In this document: in pieces, positions 13,201 through 26,695 of the stretch
How positions within the stretch are numbered: the stretch's first letter is position 1
How the letters are laid out: every line of letters starts with the position of its first letter
Assembly (NCBI GenBank): GCA_021234155.1
Contig: JAJEKV010000163.1
Location: forward strand, 312,001-376,000
Direction of reading: 5' to 3'
DNA length: 64,000 nt
DNA from: Isoetes taiwanensis
Taxonomy: Eukaryota; Streptophyta; Lycopodiopsida; Isoetales; Isoetaceae
Notes under the pieces: generated by a model
The model's database searches: none
Seen by the model: only the letters and a program-made list of their open reading frames with translations
Told to the model about the DNA's origin: nothing
Made by a program: the position numbers and the translations under genes

Positions 13201-14100
13201 CCTCCTCACCAACACCTATTTTCTTCTTATTCCAAATATGTCCACGACAAAAGTAAAACCCGAGATGTGGTAATGGGATTTGGTTTGATGCTCCCCAAGT
13301 CTCGTTAGAAACAAAGAAAAGATCGCTCTGGGCATTCCCGGTCCAAGGCCTCTATTTTTTTTGGTTGGACATGTATATTCCACATGCATATCTTCAAGGG
13401 GCCCCGTTTCCTAGCTGGTCTTCTATTTGTCACGGGTTGGCTTTCCCCACAGGATCCGATGTGCCGTGCATCGCATCTCTTCGCTTTAACTTTTTGCCCA
13501 CTCTTTTTTCGATCTCTCAGTTGAGGCGGATCAACCGGGGATCGAGCCAAATTCCTTTACCTTTGAGAGCACTGTTATAAATCTTGTCTCTAGCATCTTT
13601 TGTGCCGAATCAGGGATTAAGATTGGCTGAGTTATATACCGGCTTACCTAGCCTTTCCGTGATATGAAGCCGGTCAAGGGGTATGCATTATTATCAGGCA
13701 AAAGCCTTTGAGAATTCCATTGTTATTATCTTTAAATTCTGGTTCATATAACCCAGAAATCTTCAAAGCCCTCAATTCGACCGCTTGTTCTCAAAGAGGT
13801 TTGTTGTGCATAGAAGCGCCATTTGCTCCTTAGTGGTTTCAGCCACTAATGTTGCTAACTTTGTTTCAAGGCTTTGAATGCGCAAATTATAGTCCATTGG
13901 GCTTTTGAATCGGGCGGTCAAATCTGGCGTGCTTCCGGATCGGCGGTACCAAATCCGCGATTCGCGGTCTTGAGTCGCGTATTTGAGCGAGAACCTCTTC
14001 TAAACTTTTATTTGAGCCACCACATTCTTCAAGCCTCGTGATCTCGCTTTTCATCTCGGAACCAGGGCTACGAGGTGACAGAGTCTCCATCAGATTCAAT
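10285..14100 (-). mobile_element. LINE-1: decayed L1-like non-LTR retrotransposon
   Basis: Read on the minus strand from 14100 down. A coiled-coil-like Glu/Lys-rich segment (13887-14099) may be the ORF1 end. An APE-type endonuclease starts with ICMWNIH and IEALD near 13390 and NETWG near 13310, and reaches VLVLGDFN at 12931-12960. Reverse transcriptase follows, with CNYRTILIGSIF and LGRLVGE (11880-11950), a degenerate PLSPRLFG-like box near 11580, and YADDVVLL with YADD at 11447-11458. A C-terminal Cys/His zinc-binding region (CIEDADHDFLH, HDFCSYLRL) lies at 10430-10560. Domain order endonuclease-RT-zinc region is that of plant L1 elements. Many frameshifts make it non-autonomous. The 3' limit is placed at the AATAATAATGAAATT run near 10285; both ends are approximate. 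Confidence 0.8.
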
Positions 14101-14384
14101 CGGTCCCCTCATTTGGAGGACCCATTAGCCTTTTGGAGGCATACAAAGCTACGGTCGGTCTAAAAGAATGAGATCATGGAGGTTTATTGTGTTTATTGAA
14201 AATACATAGTATAGTATAGTGTCTTATTAGAAAATACATTGTATATAGTGTCCCATTTTAAAAAGGCTATCTTTGAATAAAGTCTGACGGTAAACATTGA
14301 CATATTAAAAAAGGAGAGGCCTATTTTTCATATATGCATACATAGAAAAATGCATAGGATATGTTGTGCATTAGAACTTGCTTC

Positions 14385-14860
14385 TTTTGATTCTCGAATC
14401 AGTGTTTCTCAAGTCGGCCTTTCTTTCTCGCGAGTCGAAAGGCCTCAAAATCATGTTTCTCGACCCTCAAAACCGTGATTTCGGACCTCATAATCGTGCA
14501 TTTATCGACCTTCAAAGCGTGATTTTTCCTTGAACTGCCTTTCTACTCATGAGTCGAGAAAGACCTAAGAACCGTTTCTTCGACCCTCGTAACAAAGTTT
14601 TTTCACCGGTTTCTTTCTTTCAGCAGTCAAAGAAAGGCCTCGAATCAGATTTCTCGACCCTCCCGTAATTGCATTGTCGAAAGGCCCTCGAGAAAGGCCT
14701 CAAAACCCCTTTTTTTTCCTACTTAACAAAAAAAAGAAGGGATTTTTTTTTTTTTTTTTTTTTTGGCTCTAAATTGTATTTTCGATCTCAGTCGAGAAAG
14801 GCCCTCACGAGTCGAGAGGGGCCTTTCTCGACCATTTAGGAAGGAAAGGGCCTCAAACCT
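14385..14860. repeat. Dispersed repeat of a GTCGAGAAAGGCC-like motif
   Basis: Variants of GAGTCGAGAAAGGCCTC and its reverse complement occur at least eight times in about 450 bp (near 14413, 14432, 14550, 14620, 14677, 14690, 14788, 14807), mixed in both orientations and separated by ctcgaccctcaaaaccgtg-type sequence. One more copy lies at 16080-16100. A T-run of about 26 (14739-14764) interrupts it. Not coding. Origin unknown; possibly a minisatellite or the body of an unclassified element. Confidence 0.7.
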
Positions 14861-17734
14861 ACTTTCTTCTTGAAATGGCCCTTAGAATTTTGTTTTTTTT
14901 TATATTGTATGTGGCATCACTTGCATTAACTTGATTTTGCCTTTCCCAATACGGATCGCAAAATGAAAAGGACATGATTGAATGGAAAGACCCGTTCATT
15001 GAAGAACAAGGACGGAGAAGAGGTCGATGACATGCATTGGTCAGCGTCAAGATGTCCAGATTCTATTCTCTTCAAGTTGCTCGGTTTTAACACCTCGGAC
15101 CTTGCTCTTACATGTCGCTTGATGAGGGTAGTCCGTCAGCGAAGATGATGTAATATTTGTGCAGCCCTAATCGGGCCATGGTATCTTCAACCACTATAAA
15201 ATACAATGTAATGAAATTATTTATGAATGAAAATTGTGGCGATCAAGACTTCATTTCTGAGAGATCACATTTTCATTAGTTTTAGTCACTTTTTTATCTT
15301 CTACTCGCTAACCGAGAAAAAATAGACCACTTAATTTTTCCTTAACATTTTCTTCTTAGAGGAAAAAGTGCATCTTCTAAAGCACACGCGGTTTTAAAAG
15401 TTTCCGCCGTCCTTTCGTAAAACATCGTGGTTCCAAAAAAGTGGGAATGGCATGAGATCTACTTTTAATTAAATGCTAACTTAGGTATAAATGGCAAAAA
15501 GGTGGAGCATAATTGGCACATATTGTCCATATGTGCCACTTATGCCCCATCTTTTTCTTTATCGTTTGTGCATATATGTGCTATTTTGGCTCCACCTTTT
15601 GTGCATGTCTCCAAGCTCTTGGAGCGCCTTTGAAGACAATGGAAAGCCTCACGAGGAGGTGCATCATGGGCCCATCCAACTGATTTTGCCACCCTCTTGG
15701 CACCCCTTTCTTCAATGTTTGGATCAAAAATGCTTTTCCCTAACCTCCATGGATCTCATGCAATGCAAGGATCCTTTTGCGGTTCATGCGGTGGGAAATT
15801 AGCTTTCCTCACCTTTCCTTGCGCGTCAGAATACATAAGACACGTGAAGTTTATCCTGCAAAGCCTTGGTAAGAGTGTGTTTTGAGTGAACTTGTATCGG
15901 GTTCCTGCCATCAAGAAAGGGATTTATAATCAACAATTACACCGCCATTGGCTTTATTATAATCACCGTGGTTGCAAAGTTGGAACAATTGGGAGCTCAT
16001 TCATTTCATTGAGGTGCTTCAAACATGTACCAATTGGTTCACATATTTCATGACTTGAGAAAAGTAGCACCTTTTCGACTTTGAGTCGAGAAAAGGCCCT
16101 CATGATACACTATATAGTTTTACGCACAAAACATACTACACAATATACAGAGTTATTTCGGACATCCCTCTCTATATTTCTTTTCAACATTCGTAAATTT
16201 TTAATTATTCACCATAGTAATTCATGTCCATCGCCTTCATGATTGCGTTACTCTCCTCATCAATCTCCTTGAGCCGATAGTTCCTTAATACCGACAACCA
16301 CCAAAATGGAAAATGAGCCTTAGCCAACACGGAATCGTAATATACAATAATCGATTATCCGCTTCAAATTGTGAATTATTCAAGTTATGGACAATACTTA
16401 CATGTGCATTGTCATCTATGATAGTGTTGTGCTTGTTGAAACTCTCGTAAGATTCATAAACTCTTTTGAGCCTCTTCAAGATAATAATAGTTTTGCCTTC
16501 GCGGATGGCTTAATCGAGGTCATTCACGCGCTCACACCTTGCATTGCCCCATACAAATATAAACTTTAAAATAGAAAGCACATTCTAATTCCTAGTCTAT
16601 ATCCAGCAGTAGAGTTGCAGTTTTTCTGTGAGTTTGTTGTGGAGTGTCGAGGTATTGCTGTCTCTTTGGGGCAGTTCTCCTTCCTCCTCACTTGCTTTGT
16701 AACATTACCATTCTTTTAATATATTGATGACACAGTTCTTCAAAAAAAAAAAAAAAATTTGCTTTCTTTTGGAGCCAAGGAAACACCACCTTATTCTCGA
16801 AGTTTTGTTGGCTTCTCTCGAGATGTTGAGTCGAGGGACATTACCATCTTGGTATATTGCGTTAGGACTACATTGACATAAGAAAATCACAAGTTTTGTG
16901 GCCCCCCTAAGATCCAAATTGTCGTTTGGCTCTGACCAGATTTCTTGATTGGGATCCAAGGTTGGGATCTTGATTCTTTGTGCATTTAGGCCTCCACCTG
17001 ATGTTGTTTATAAGCCTGAAGCATCATTTACACCAGAGTCTTTTTATGCACATTATGGTTGACTTGCACTAGAATCCTTATGAGGTGAGGAGAGAGGGAA
17101 GGGAAGGGGAGGGAGAGAGGGCTTAGAGATGAACAAAGGTTCGATGCCTCTCGAAAGTGCAACTCCGATGACGATGGAGCCGGACCGAAGTTCCTTGAAA
17201 TAATAAACACTATCAATTATTAATGTCGATGCCTCTTTAATATCACGAGGACTCTTCTTAGGTGACTAACATGACCTTCCAAACTCTTGTTGTAGATCGC
17301 CGAAGGATATCATCACAAATCCATTGAGGAATTCATGAAATACGATGTTCACGAGCCTGATGAATTTCGAATGGCAAGTCATAATGACCATACCTTGGAG
17401 AGGAACTTTGCTTCTTAGATCTGATCCATGAGATCGTATATAGGTAACGCATACCTATTTTTGATAGTGTAATTTTTTAAATGAGTTAATAATAGCGGCA
17501 GAATGGAAAGACAAGGACACCTCCCTAAGGGGGGTGATGCTAGATGAACTAACAAAAGCTTGTGACAGGATATATGGGAGAGTAAAGAGAAAAATATGAA
17601 ACAGAGAAGGCGGTGGTAATTTAAGATGATTGCAAAAGGCTAAAAGAAAAGCAAAATTATAGAGGGGGTCGTGAGAAATAATGACGAAGTTAGAAAGGGC
17701 ATATATACGACTGATAAGAAGGAAACGGAAAGTG
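14861..17734. other. Unassigned stretch
   Basis: No gene recognised. The 15491-15802 (+) frame of 103 codons has no known motif. Minus-strand frames around 16190-16480 are weakly coding-like but unidentified. An A-run lies at about 16742-16757 and a purine-rich patch at 17088-17125. The 17028-17455 part shows no structure that I can name. Confidence 0.35.
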
Positions 17735-18290
17735 TACATGGCAGAACAACAAAAGAGGAAAGTATGTCAATTGAAACACCATCTAAGAGATTACTGGAAA
17801 GTTTTTAAGAGAAAAGCACATCAGAACAAAATAACGGATCAGAAGATTTAGACAGATCACCTTAATAAGTTATATCACTCTAAAGCAGAGAAAATTTAGA
17901 TACCGGAAGGTTCGATAGGGGAAGGTTTTGAAGAGTAAGCCTTAATGTAAGGCTTTTTCCACATAAATGGCAAAGTGTAAGGTGATACCGCTTATTCAAG
18001 GGGAAACTGAATCCTAGGAATTACGTAACCATAATGGTGAGCAGTGGGATGGCGAAATGGTATAGCAAAGCAATAGAAATGAAACTGACAGATTGGGCAA
18101 AAAGGAATAGCAAATATGCAAAAGAACAAACAGTGGTTCAAACCAAATCACTCAACAATAGATCACTTGGTAACGTTGTTGAGGGTAATAATAGAACATT
18201 CAAAATCACTAGAGAAAGCAATTAATCGTTGTTTTGTCGATTTCGTAAAGGCTTTTGACACGATGCCAAGGGACTCTTAGAGGTCACACT
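17735..18290 (+). mobile_element. LINE-2: fragment of L1-like reverse transcriptase
   Basis: The + strand reads MAEQQKRK and HLRDYWKVFKRKAHQNK (linker between endonuclease and RT), then from about 18020 NYVTIMVSSGMAKWYSKA, LTDWAKRNSKYAKEQ and, after frame changes, CRFRK/KAFDT-like residues near 18240. This matches the N-terminal RT blocks (NYRTI...AKL...W.E...R...Q.GFR...FVDF.KAFD) seen better preserved in LINE-C at 28218-28874. No YADD box follows, so the fragment is truncated at its 3' side near 18290. Confidence 0.65.
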
Positions 18291-18464
18291 AACCGACCTC
18301 AAATTTTGGTTCATTGTTGAAAACTCTAGTTTTCTTAAGTCCACATGTCCTTTATTCAGAGAAAAAAAACCTACATGTAGATCCGTGGAGGTGTGGTTTT
18401 ACTAATTGACGGTGTTGCTTCTTAAGTGAACAAGGAGTGTCCACTGTTATTTTTGTAAGGAGCT

Positions 18465-18650
18465 ATGTTTTTATTTTTAGAAGGTAGTTTTTTTCAAGGA
18501 GGTATGTTTTTTGTTAAAAGAACTCGTGTTTTTGTTTTTTTGAGATGGTGTTGTTTTCTAGAAGGTGTAGTTTTGGAGGTGTGGTTTATAAATAAGTGTA
18601 GTTTTCAAGGAGGTTTTTAAAAAGGATGTATGGTTCTCTAAAGGGGTATG
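18465..18650. repeat. Degenerate G/T-rich repeat (AAGGAGGTNTGTTTTT-like)
   Basis: Phrases such as aaggaggtatgttttt, aaggtgtagttttgg and aaggaggtttttaa recur about seven times in 180 bp with irregular spacing of roughly 25-35 bp. Looks like a decayed minisatellite just left of the (GT)n tract. No coding content. Confidence 0.5.
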
Positions 18651-18911
18651 ATATTTTAAGGTTTTTAATATTAATCTTGTAAGCACCATTATACAATCAT
18701 TGCACTACACCCATCCCAGATGACACCCCATAAAGTATTCATGTTGTCATTGCATATGCCATGTGTACAAATGCAAAGATCTCATCTATTGTCCCTTTAC
18801 CCCACATGCTTATAGAAAACTATAATGCAAAGGCATATGAAGATCCCAAAATTGAGTTGAATTGAATTTAACTTTAATATCCATATCCATGGGGACCAAC
18901 AGTCTACTAGA

Positions 18912-20220
<1,309 letters not shown>

Positions 20221-20223
20221 ATT

Positions 20224-20224
20224 A

Positions 20225-20283
<59 letters not shown>
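20224..20283. repeat. (TAA)20 microsatellite
   Basis: About 60 bp of uninterrupted AAT/TAA trinucleotide. It sits within the A-rich stretch between the (GT)n tract and the LINE-E tail. Confidence 0.97.
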
Positions 20284-20350
20284 GAAGAAAAACAAAAAGA
20301 AGGAAAAGGAAAGCCATACAAATTAACGTAAAATAACCACAACAAACCCA

Positions 20351-20660
20351 AAGCAACAAAGGATGCACCCATGAAGATGGTTGCACGAAAAACCAAAGAA
20401 CCTGGCCAGGGAACAGAGGCAGAAAGCAATACAGACAGGCCCACAAGACGAAAAAAGTAATATAAAAATAAAATAAAGAAAGGCCAAAACAAGGTTGAAA
20501 GAAAAACAACAAACAAAGAAAGAAGACAAATAAAAAACAAAAAGAAAGAAAAACATTAAAAATAGCATGACTAGACCAAAGTTATTAAAGACACAACCAT
20601 GAAGATGGTTGCATGAAAAAAACAAAGACACTAGCAATGGAACAAATAAGCGGTAAGCAA
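20351..20660. repeat. Diverged direct repeat of about 80 bp, two copies
   Basis: The copy at about 20351-20432 and the copy at about 20577-20660 share ccaaag, then catgaagatggttgca, then a run of Lys/Thr-like codons and a closing agcaa. They lie about 226 bp apart in the same orientation. No protein domain is apparent; probably a local duplication inside an A-rich repeat. Confidence 0.6.
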
Positions 20661-20786
20661 CCTCAGGGCAGCCTACTAACGAGATTTAAGGCCCAAATTT
20701 AGGTTAACACATCTGTAGAATCCCAATGACTAGTCATTAGAACATTTAAATGTTGCATTTCATAAATAGGTATTAGCAACGATCGT

Positions 20787-20812
20787 GTGTGTGTGTGTGA
20801 GAGAGAGAGAGA
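20787..20812. repeat. Compound (GT)n(GA)n microsatellite abutting a LINE 3' end
   Basis: TGTGTGTGTG runs straight into GAGAGAGAGAGAG and then directly into the GAAATGAAATGAAAT tail of LINE-E. Same arrangement as at 24785-24947 and 29677-29705. Confidence 0.9.
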
Positions 20813-20970
20813 AATGAAATGAAATGAAATTTATTATTACGTCTTGAGACCGCTGGACCTATGAGACGCGTTTACACATCACAATCAAAGTCATAAAACA
20901 AATCATCCAAAGTGCATCCTCTCGAGAATAATACACCGGGCTCCTCTACATCTATCTCCTCCACATTTTT
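20813..20970 (-). mobile_element. LINE-E: 3' end of an L1-like element
   Basis: From its 3' tail (GAAAT repeats as read on +) this aligns by eye with the LINE-C 3' end at 26697-26870: ttattattacgtctt, then gaccgc..gacctatgagacg, then aaatcatccaaagtgc and accgggctcctctac against acactgggctcctctac. It contains the family 3' hairpin at 20840-20868, whose inner stem is degenerate. Homology fades after about 20970, so the copy is strongly 5'-truncated. Confidence 0.8.
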
Positions 20971-21369
20971 GGGTTGCCCCTAGGGGGCAAACCCTCGTTT
21001 ATATGGGTATGTGGGCATATTCAAGTATATCGGCATATACCTAGCATATGATGATGATCTAAAACCGGGGCTGCCTGTAAATGGTCTGGTCATCTAGCCC
21101 CATTATCGACTGCTACACAAACGCTATCCGCCGGATTTGGCTATGGCTTCGCACCGGATTCGCCCCTCCCTTCCGCGCCTTCCCCGGGGTTGGCGAGGGA
21201 GCATATGTTTATCCCTTCCTTATACCCTCTAGGGCATAATCTCATCTCCCTTAATCTCGGCTATGCAAACTCTTGACGATGGAGTTTGAAGGAAGGAGAG
21301 CTCAAGATTATGCACGGATCTGTAGAAACATAGGGGGCTACATTTGTTTGGAAATACCAAAAAGTCCTA

Positions 21370-22460
21370 GTTTCATTTTCTGGCGTAAAATCGGAGAAAA
21401 CAAATCATAGAAGTTGTACAAAGACATTGAGGAAAGGTTGAAGCAAAATGGATGAAGAAAAGGAAGAATTAAGTAAATATCAAAGAATCTGGATAAACAA
21501 AGAAGGTCGTTGAGTATACAATATTTGAAAAGGAACTTCAAGATACAAGGCAAAAAGCTTGATGAGGTACAAGCTTTGTCTGTTAGCTTACATTGAAATA
21601 TCAATTTGTGTGACATTTCTATCGTTTGGATGTTCAAGAATGAAGCAAGTCGCACTAAAGTTTTCGGAAAATCCACGCAATGCATGATAGTGTGCGGATT
21701 CACATGAGAGACTCAAAACTATAGAAAAGGAGCTTAAAACGCTTCAAAAAAGGAGCTTTGGGTTCTAAGCAAAGACAAGGAAGTTGTAAAAATAGAAAAA
21801 CGAAGTGTTACAAACTTTTGCTAAGGTGGACTGGATGTTCACGGATGTTGAGGACGGATTAAACCGAACAGAGAACCAAATTGAGTTACTCTTTTACGCT
21901 TATTCAAAGTTTATGTGTGACTAATGTAATTAATGAAGGAAGCAATCGTGAAATTGTTTTTTTTGGATTTTAGGAGGAGGTAGCAAAGGAGCTGAAGTTG
22001 CTTGAAAAGGAAATTCAATGATCAAGGAAGGATCTAGATAAAGTGCAACCCTTGTATGAACAGCAAGCAGCGTAAGAAGAGGAGATAAATAAAAGGTAAG
22101 ATTATAACGTTTTTGCTAGGCTTATTAATTGTGTGTTGACAAAGCGTGCTTCATTTCTAATGTCGTGTTGTTTGGCATGATTTTAGATAATGAAAAAGAA
22201 CTGAGTATTCTATATCAGAAACAGGGTCGTTCAATTCAATTTGAAAACAAAGTTGCAAGAGATAAATGGCTTCAAAAGGAAATAGATGATCTGGAGAGAG
22301 TTATTTGCAGAACAAATGTGCAGGTAAGACGAGCATTTAGTGTCTATAATGTAGGTTGTGCATGTAATTTTGGTAATCTCAAATGAACAATGACCTTCGT
22401 AAAAAAGCTGGAGGAGGAAACATGCACCACTCAATGAAGAGCTTGCGTAACAAAAAAGTA
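21370..22460 (+). pseudogene. SMC3 (cohesin subunit) gene fragment, broken
   Basis: SMC3 is the long coiled-coil ATPase of the cohesin ring. Pieces of its N-terminal coiled coil appear in order on +: KDIEERLK (21417), EELSKYQ (21460) and LDKQRRSL in another frame (21490), FEKELQDTR then KLDEV (about 21525-21565), EASRTKV (21643), ERLKTIEKELKTLQK (21710), TDVEDGLNRTE (21845), AKELKLLEKEI and RKDLDKVQPLYEQQ (21985-22070), and an uninterrupted exon 22186-22323 with KELSILYQKQGR and ARDKWLQKEIDDLERV. Introns with GT/AG ends are kept (for example after 22095 and after 22323), so this is a duplicated genomic piece and not a processed copy. Stops (TGA near 22019, TAA near 22071) and frame changes break it. 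ATPase heads and hinge are absent. It is fused to an ABCG fragment on the right. Confidence 0.8.
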
Positions 22461-22499
22461 AAAGCAGCTTGAAATGCGCCAGCCAGAAATGTCAACAAA

Positions 22500-22915
22500 G
22501 AGGTCCTTGTAATGAGAGGAATGATCCTACCTTTCCAGCCCCTATCCATAGCTTTTCACCACATAAATTACTATGTGGATATGCCTGCAGTATGTATAGC
22601 ATATCACTTCTACACAGATTGATCACTTATGAACAATGCATTTGCTTTCCATAACGCCTCACGATTGGTGTTAGTGAATTTGGTAAAACTACTCTCATGG
22701 ATGTTCCGCGGAAGAAAAAACTGGAGGCTATATTGAAAGAAGCATCAACATGTCCGGATATCCCAAAAGACAAGAAACATTTTCACGCATATCGGGTACT
22801 TGTGAGCAGAATTATATTCACTCCCCACATGTACCATGCTTGAGGCAATTACATATTCTGCTTGGCTCCGCCTTTCAAAGGATATTGATGAGAAAACTAG
22901 GAAGGTAATATTTTT
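22500..22915 (+). pseudogene. PDR-type ABCG transporter fragment (second nucleotide-binding domain)
   Basis: PDR/ABCG proteins are full-size plasma-membrane ATP-binding cassette exporters. Here + reads MRGMILPFQPLSIAF and NYYVDMPA (22516-22588), the hallmark linker before the second nucleotide-binding domain. A degenerate Walker A follows, [13 protein letters not shown] (22664-22703; family form [19 protein letters not shown]), then [10 protein letters not shown] (22757-22790), [10 protein letters not shown] and, after a frame change, [21 protein letters not shown] (two blocks, 22850-22902) followed by a GT donor. Only about 130 codons of a roughly 1400-residue protein are present. Frameshifts and the altered Walker A make it non-functional. 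It directly follows the SMC3 fragment in the same orientation. Confidence 0.8.
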
Positions 22916-22944
22916 TACCTCCCAACTTTGCTAACTTTACATAT

Positions 22945-23150
22945 TCAGCCAGCTTTACCAAGGAGAGTTTTGCAAGTACGGGCATTTGTAGAAAATGCAC
23001 AGCCATTACCTGGTCAGGTGTCTTGGCATAACATTATAACATGGGGGAGGGTGCTCAAGAAAATGAAGGAACATGATGTCACTCCGCCATCTCTATCCTT
23101 TTTTGTGGCATCACTGCTTCCAAACATGAGAAGACTTACGGAAAAAGTCT
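22945..23150 (+). pseudogene. Possible PPR-protein fragment
   Basis: The frame at 22928-23212 contains FVENAQPLPGQ, WHNIITW and VLKKMKEHDVTPPSLSFFVASLLPNM. The pattern (an N/D-A....F.....N...W....., then L..M..H.V.P....F...L..) resembles a plant pentatricopeptide repeat. If so it is a third unrelated host gene fragment in the same block. The match is by motif only and less certain than its two neighbours. Confidence 0.4.
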
Positions 23151-24289
23151 TTGTTAAAAAAAAATGCTTATGCCATCCTACTCTTTATACTTTATCATTA
23201 CCATGGGCCTAAGATTTAGGACTGCATGCTAGCATTGGCCTTATCCATATGTCCCTCAACACTAAGAACTTTGCAAGTTCTCATTTTCATTTATTTATTG
23301 GATGTTGCACATTACTACATTTCTCTGCCCATTCAACTTGTCGGCTTTTCTTGCTTGAATGTCAAAAGAATGTTCATATTTCTCTTGCCATTGTTGGCAC
23401 ATGTGAGATTGGTTCAAAACAAGAAAATGCGGAGGGTGCACAAATAAAAAGCTAATGTGATCAATGCCAAGAAGCTCAATAAGCTAAGATACCACTATCC
23501 ATCCACTTGAAACAGGTTCTTAATGTCATACAAAAGATGAGTGCATAAATTTTCTTATAATGTTTATGCTCATAATCATGCCTAATTTTTTGCTCCTTTC
23601 AGACTAGAGCCAGTAATCATAAGACTTGGGAGGCAACGCGCCCCTATAGTTATGATATATGCCGCAATTATGGACATTTGGGCTTGGAGTTTGTCAAAGA
23701 TCTCCTTCAAGCTACTAGATTTAGCATTTAGACTGGAAATGTAGTTGCCACGATGTTTTCATATTCAAATCTAGCCTTCAATATCTGCCCATGAATGGAC
23801 CAATAATGATCTAAAATACCAATGGTGCTACGTCTTTATGCAATCATCCTTTAAAATACTAACAATACATCCTAAGAGAACTATCCCCACTAGTAGGTAC
23901 CCCCAATAATTCATGGCATCATATACTCATATAAATCGATAAATGGTGACCGATCCTCCTCTACACGTTGTACGGTACCAGATATATAACATACAACCGC
24001 GCCCTGTGCACCCCTGCTAGTGGAGGATTGCATTATTAAAACAATTGATCCAATTTGTTGATGGTTCTCAACTTCCTTACCATCGACTGAATGGCAATAA
24101 TAATTTGGTGAAACCTACATACGTAAACATGGGTAAAAGCTTGCAAGTCCAATGCGTTTGGAGGATTGTGAAATGCAATTTTAGCATTGAGAAGGGGTAG
24201 AAAACGGCAGAATGCTATTTCTTAGATTGGGTCTACTTTCAATGATAGCTATGCATGGGTAGATCATGGCAAATACTTAGCAAACATTG
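23151..24289. other. Unassigned stretch right of the gene-fragment block
   Basis: No domain recognised. A coding-like patch at about 23600-23720 (+, NHKTWEATRPYSYD and YGHLGLEFVKDLLQATRF) is preceded by a T-rich acceptor-like stretch and could be a further captured exon; I cannot name it. The remainder is AT-rich. Confidence 0.35.
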
Positions 24290-26695
<2,406 letters not shown>

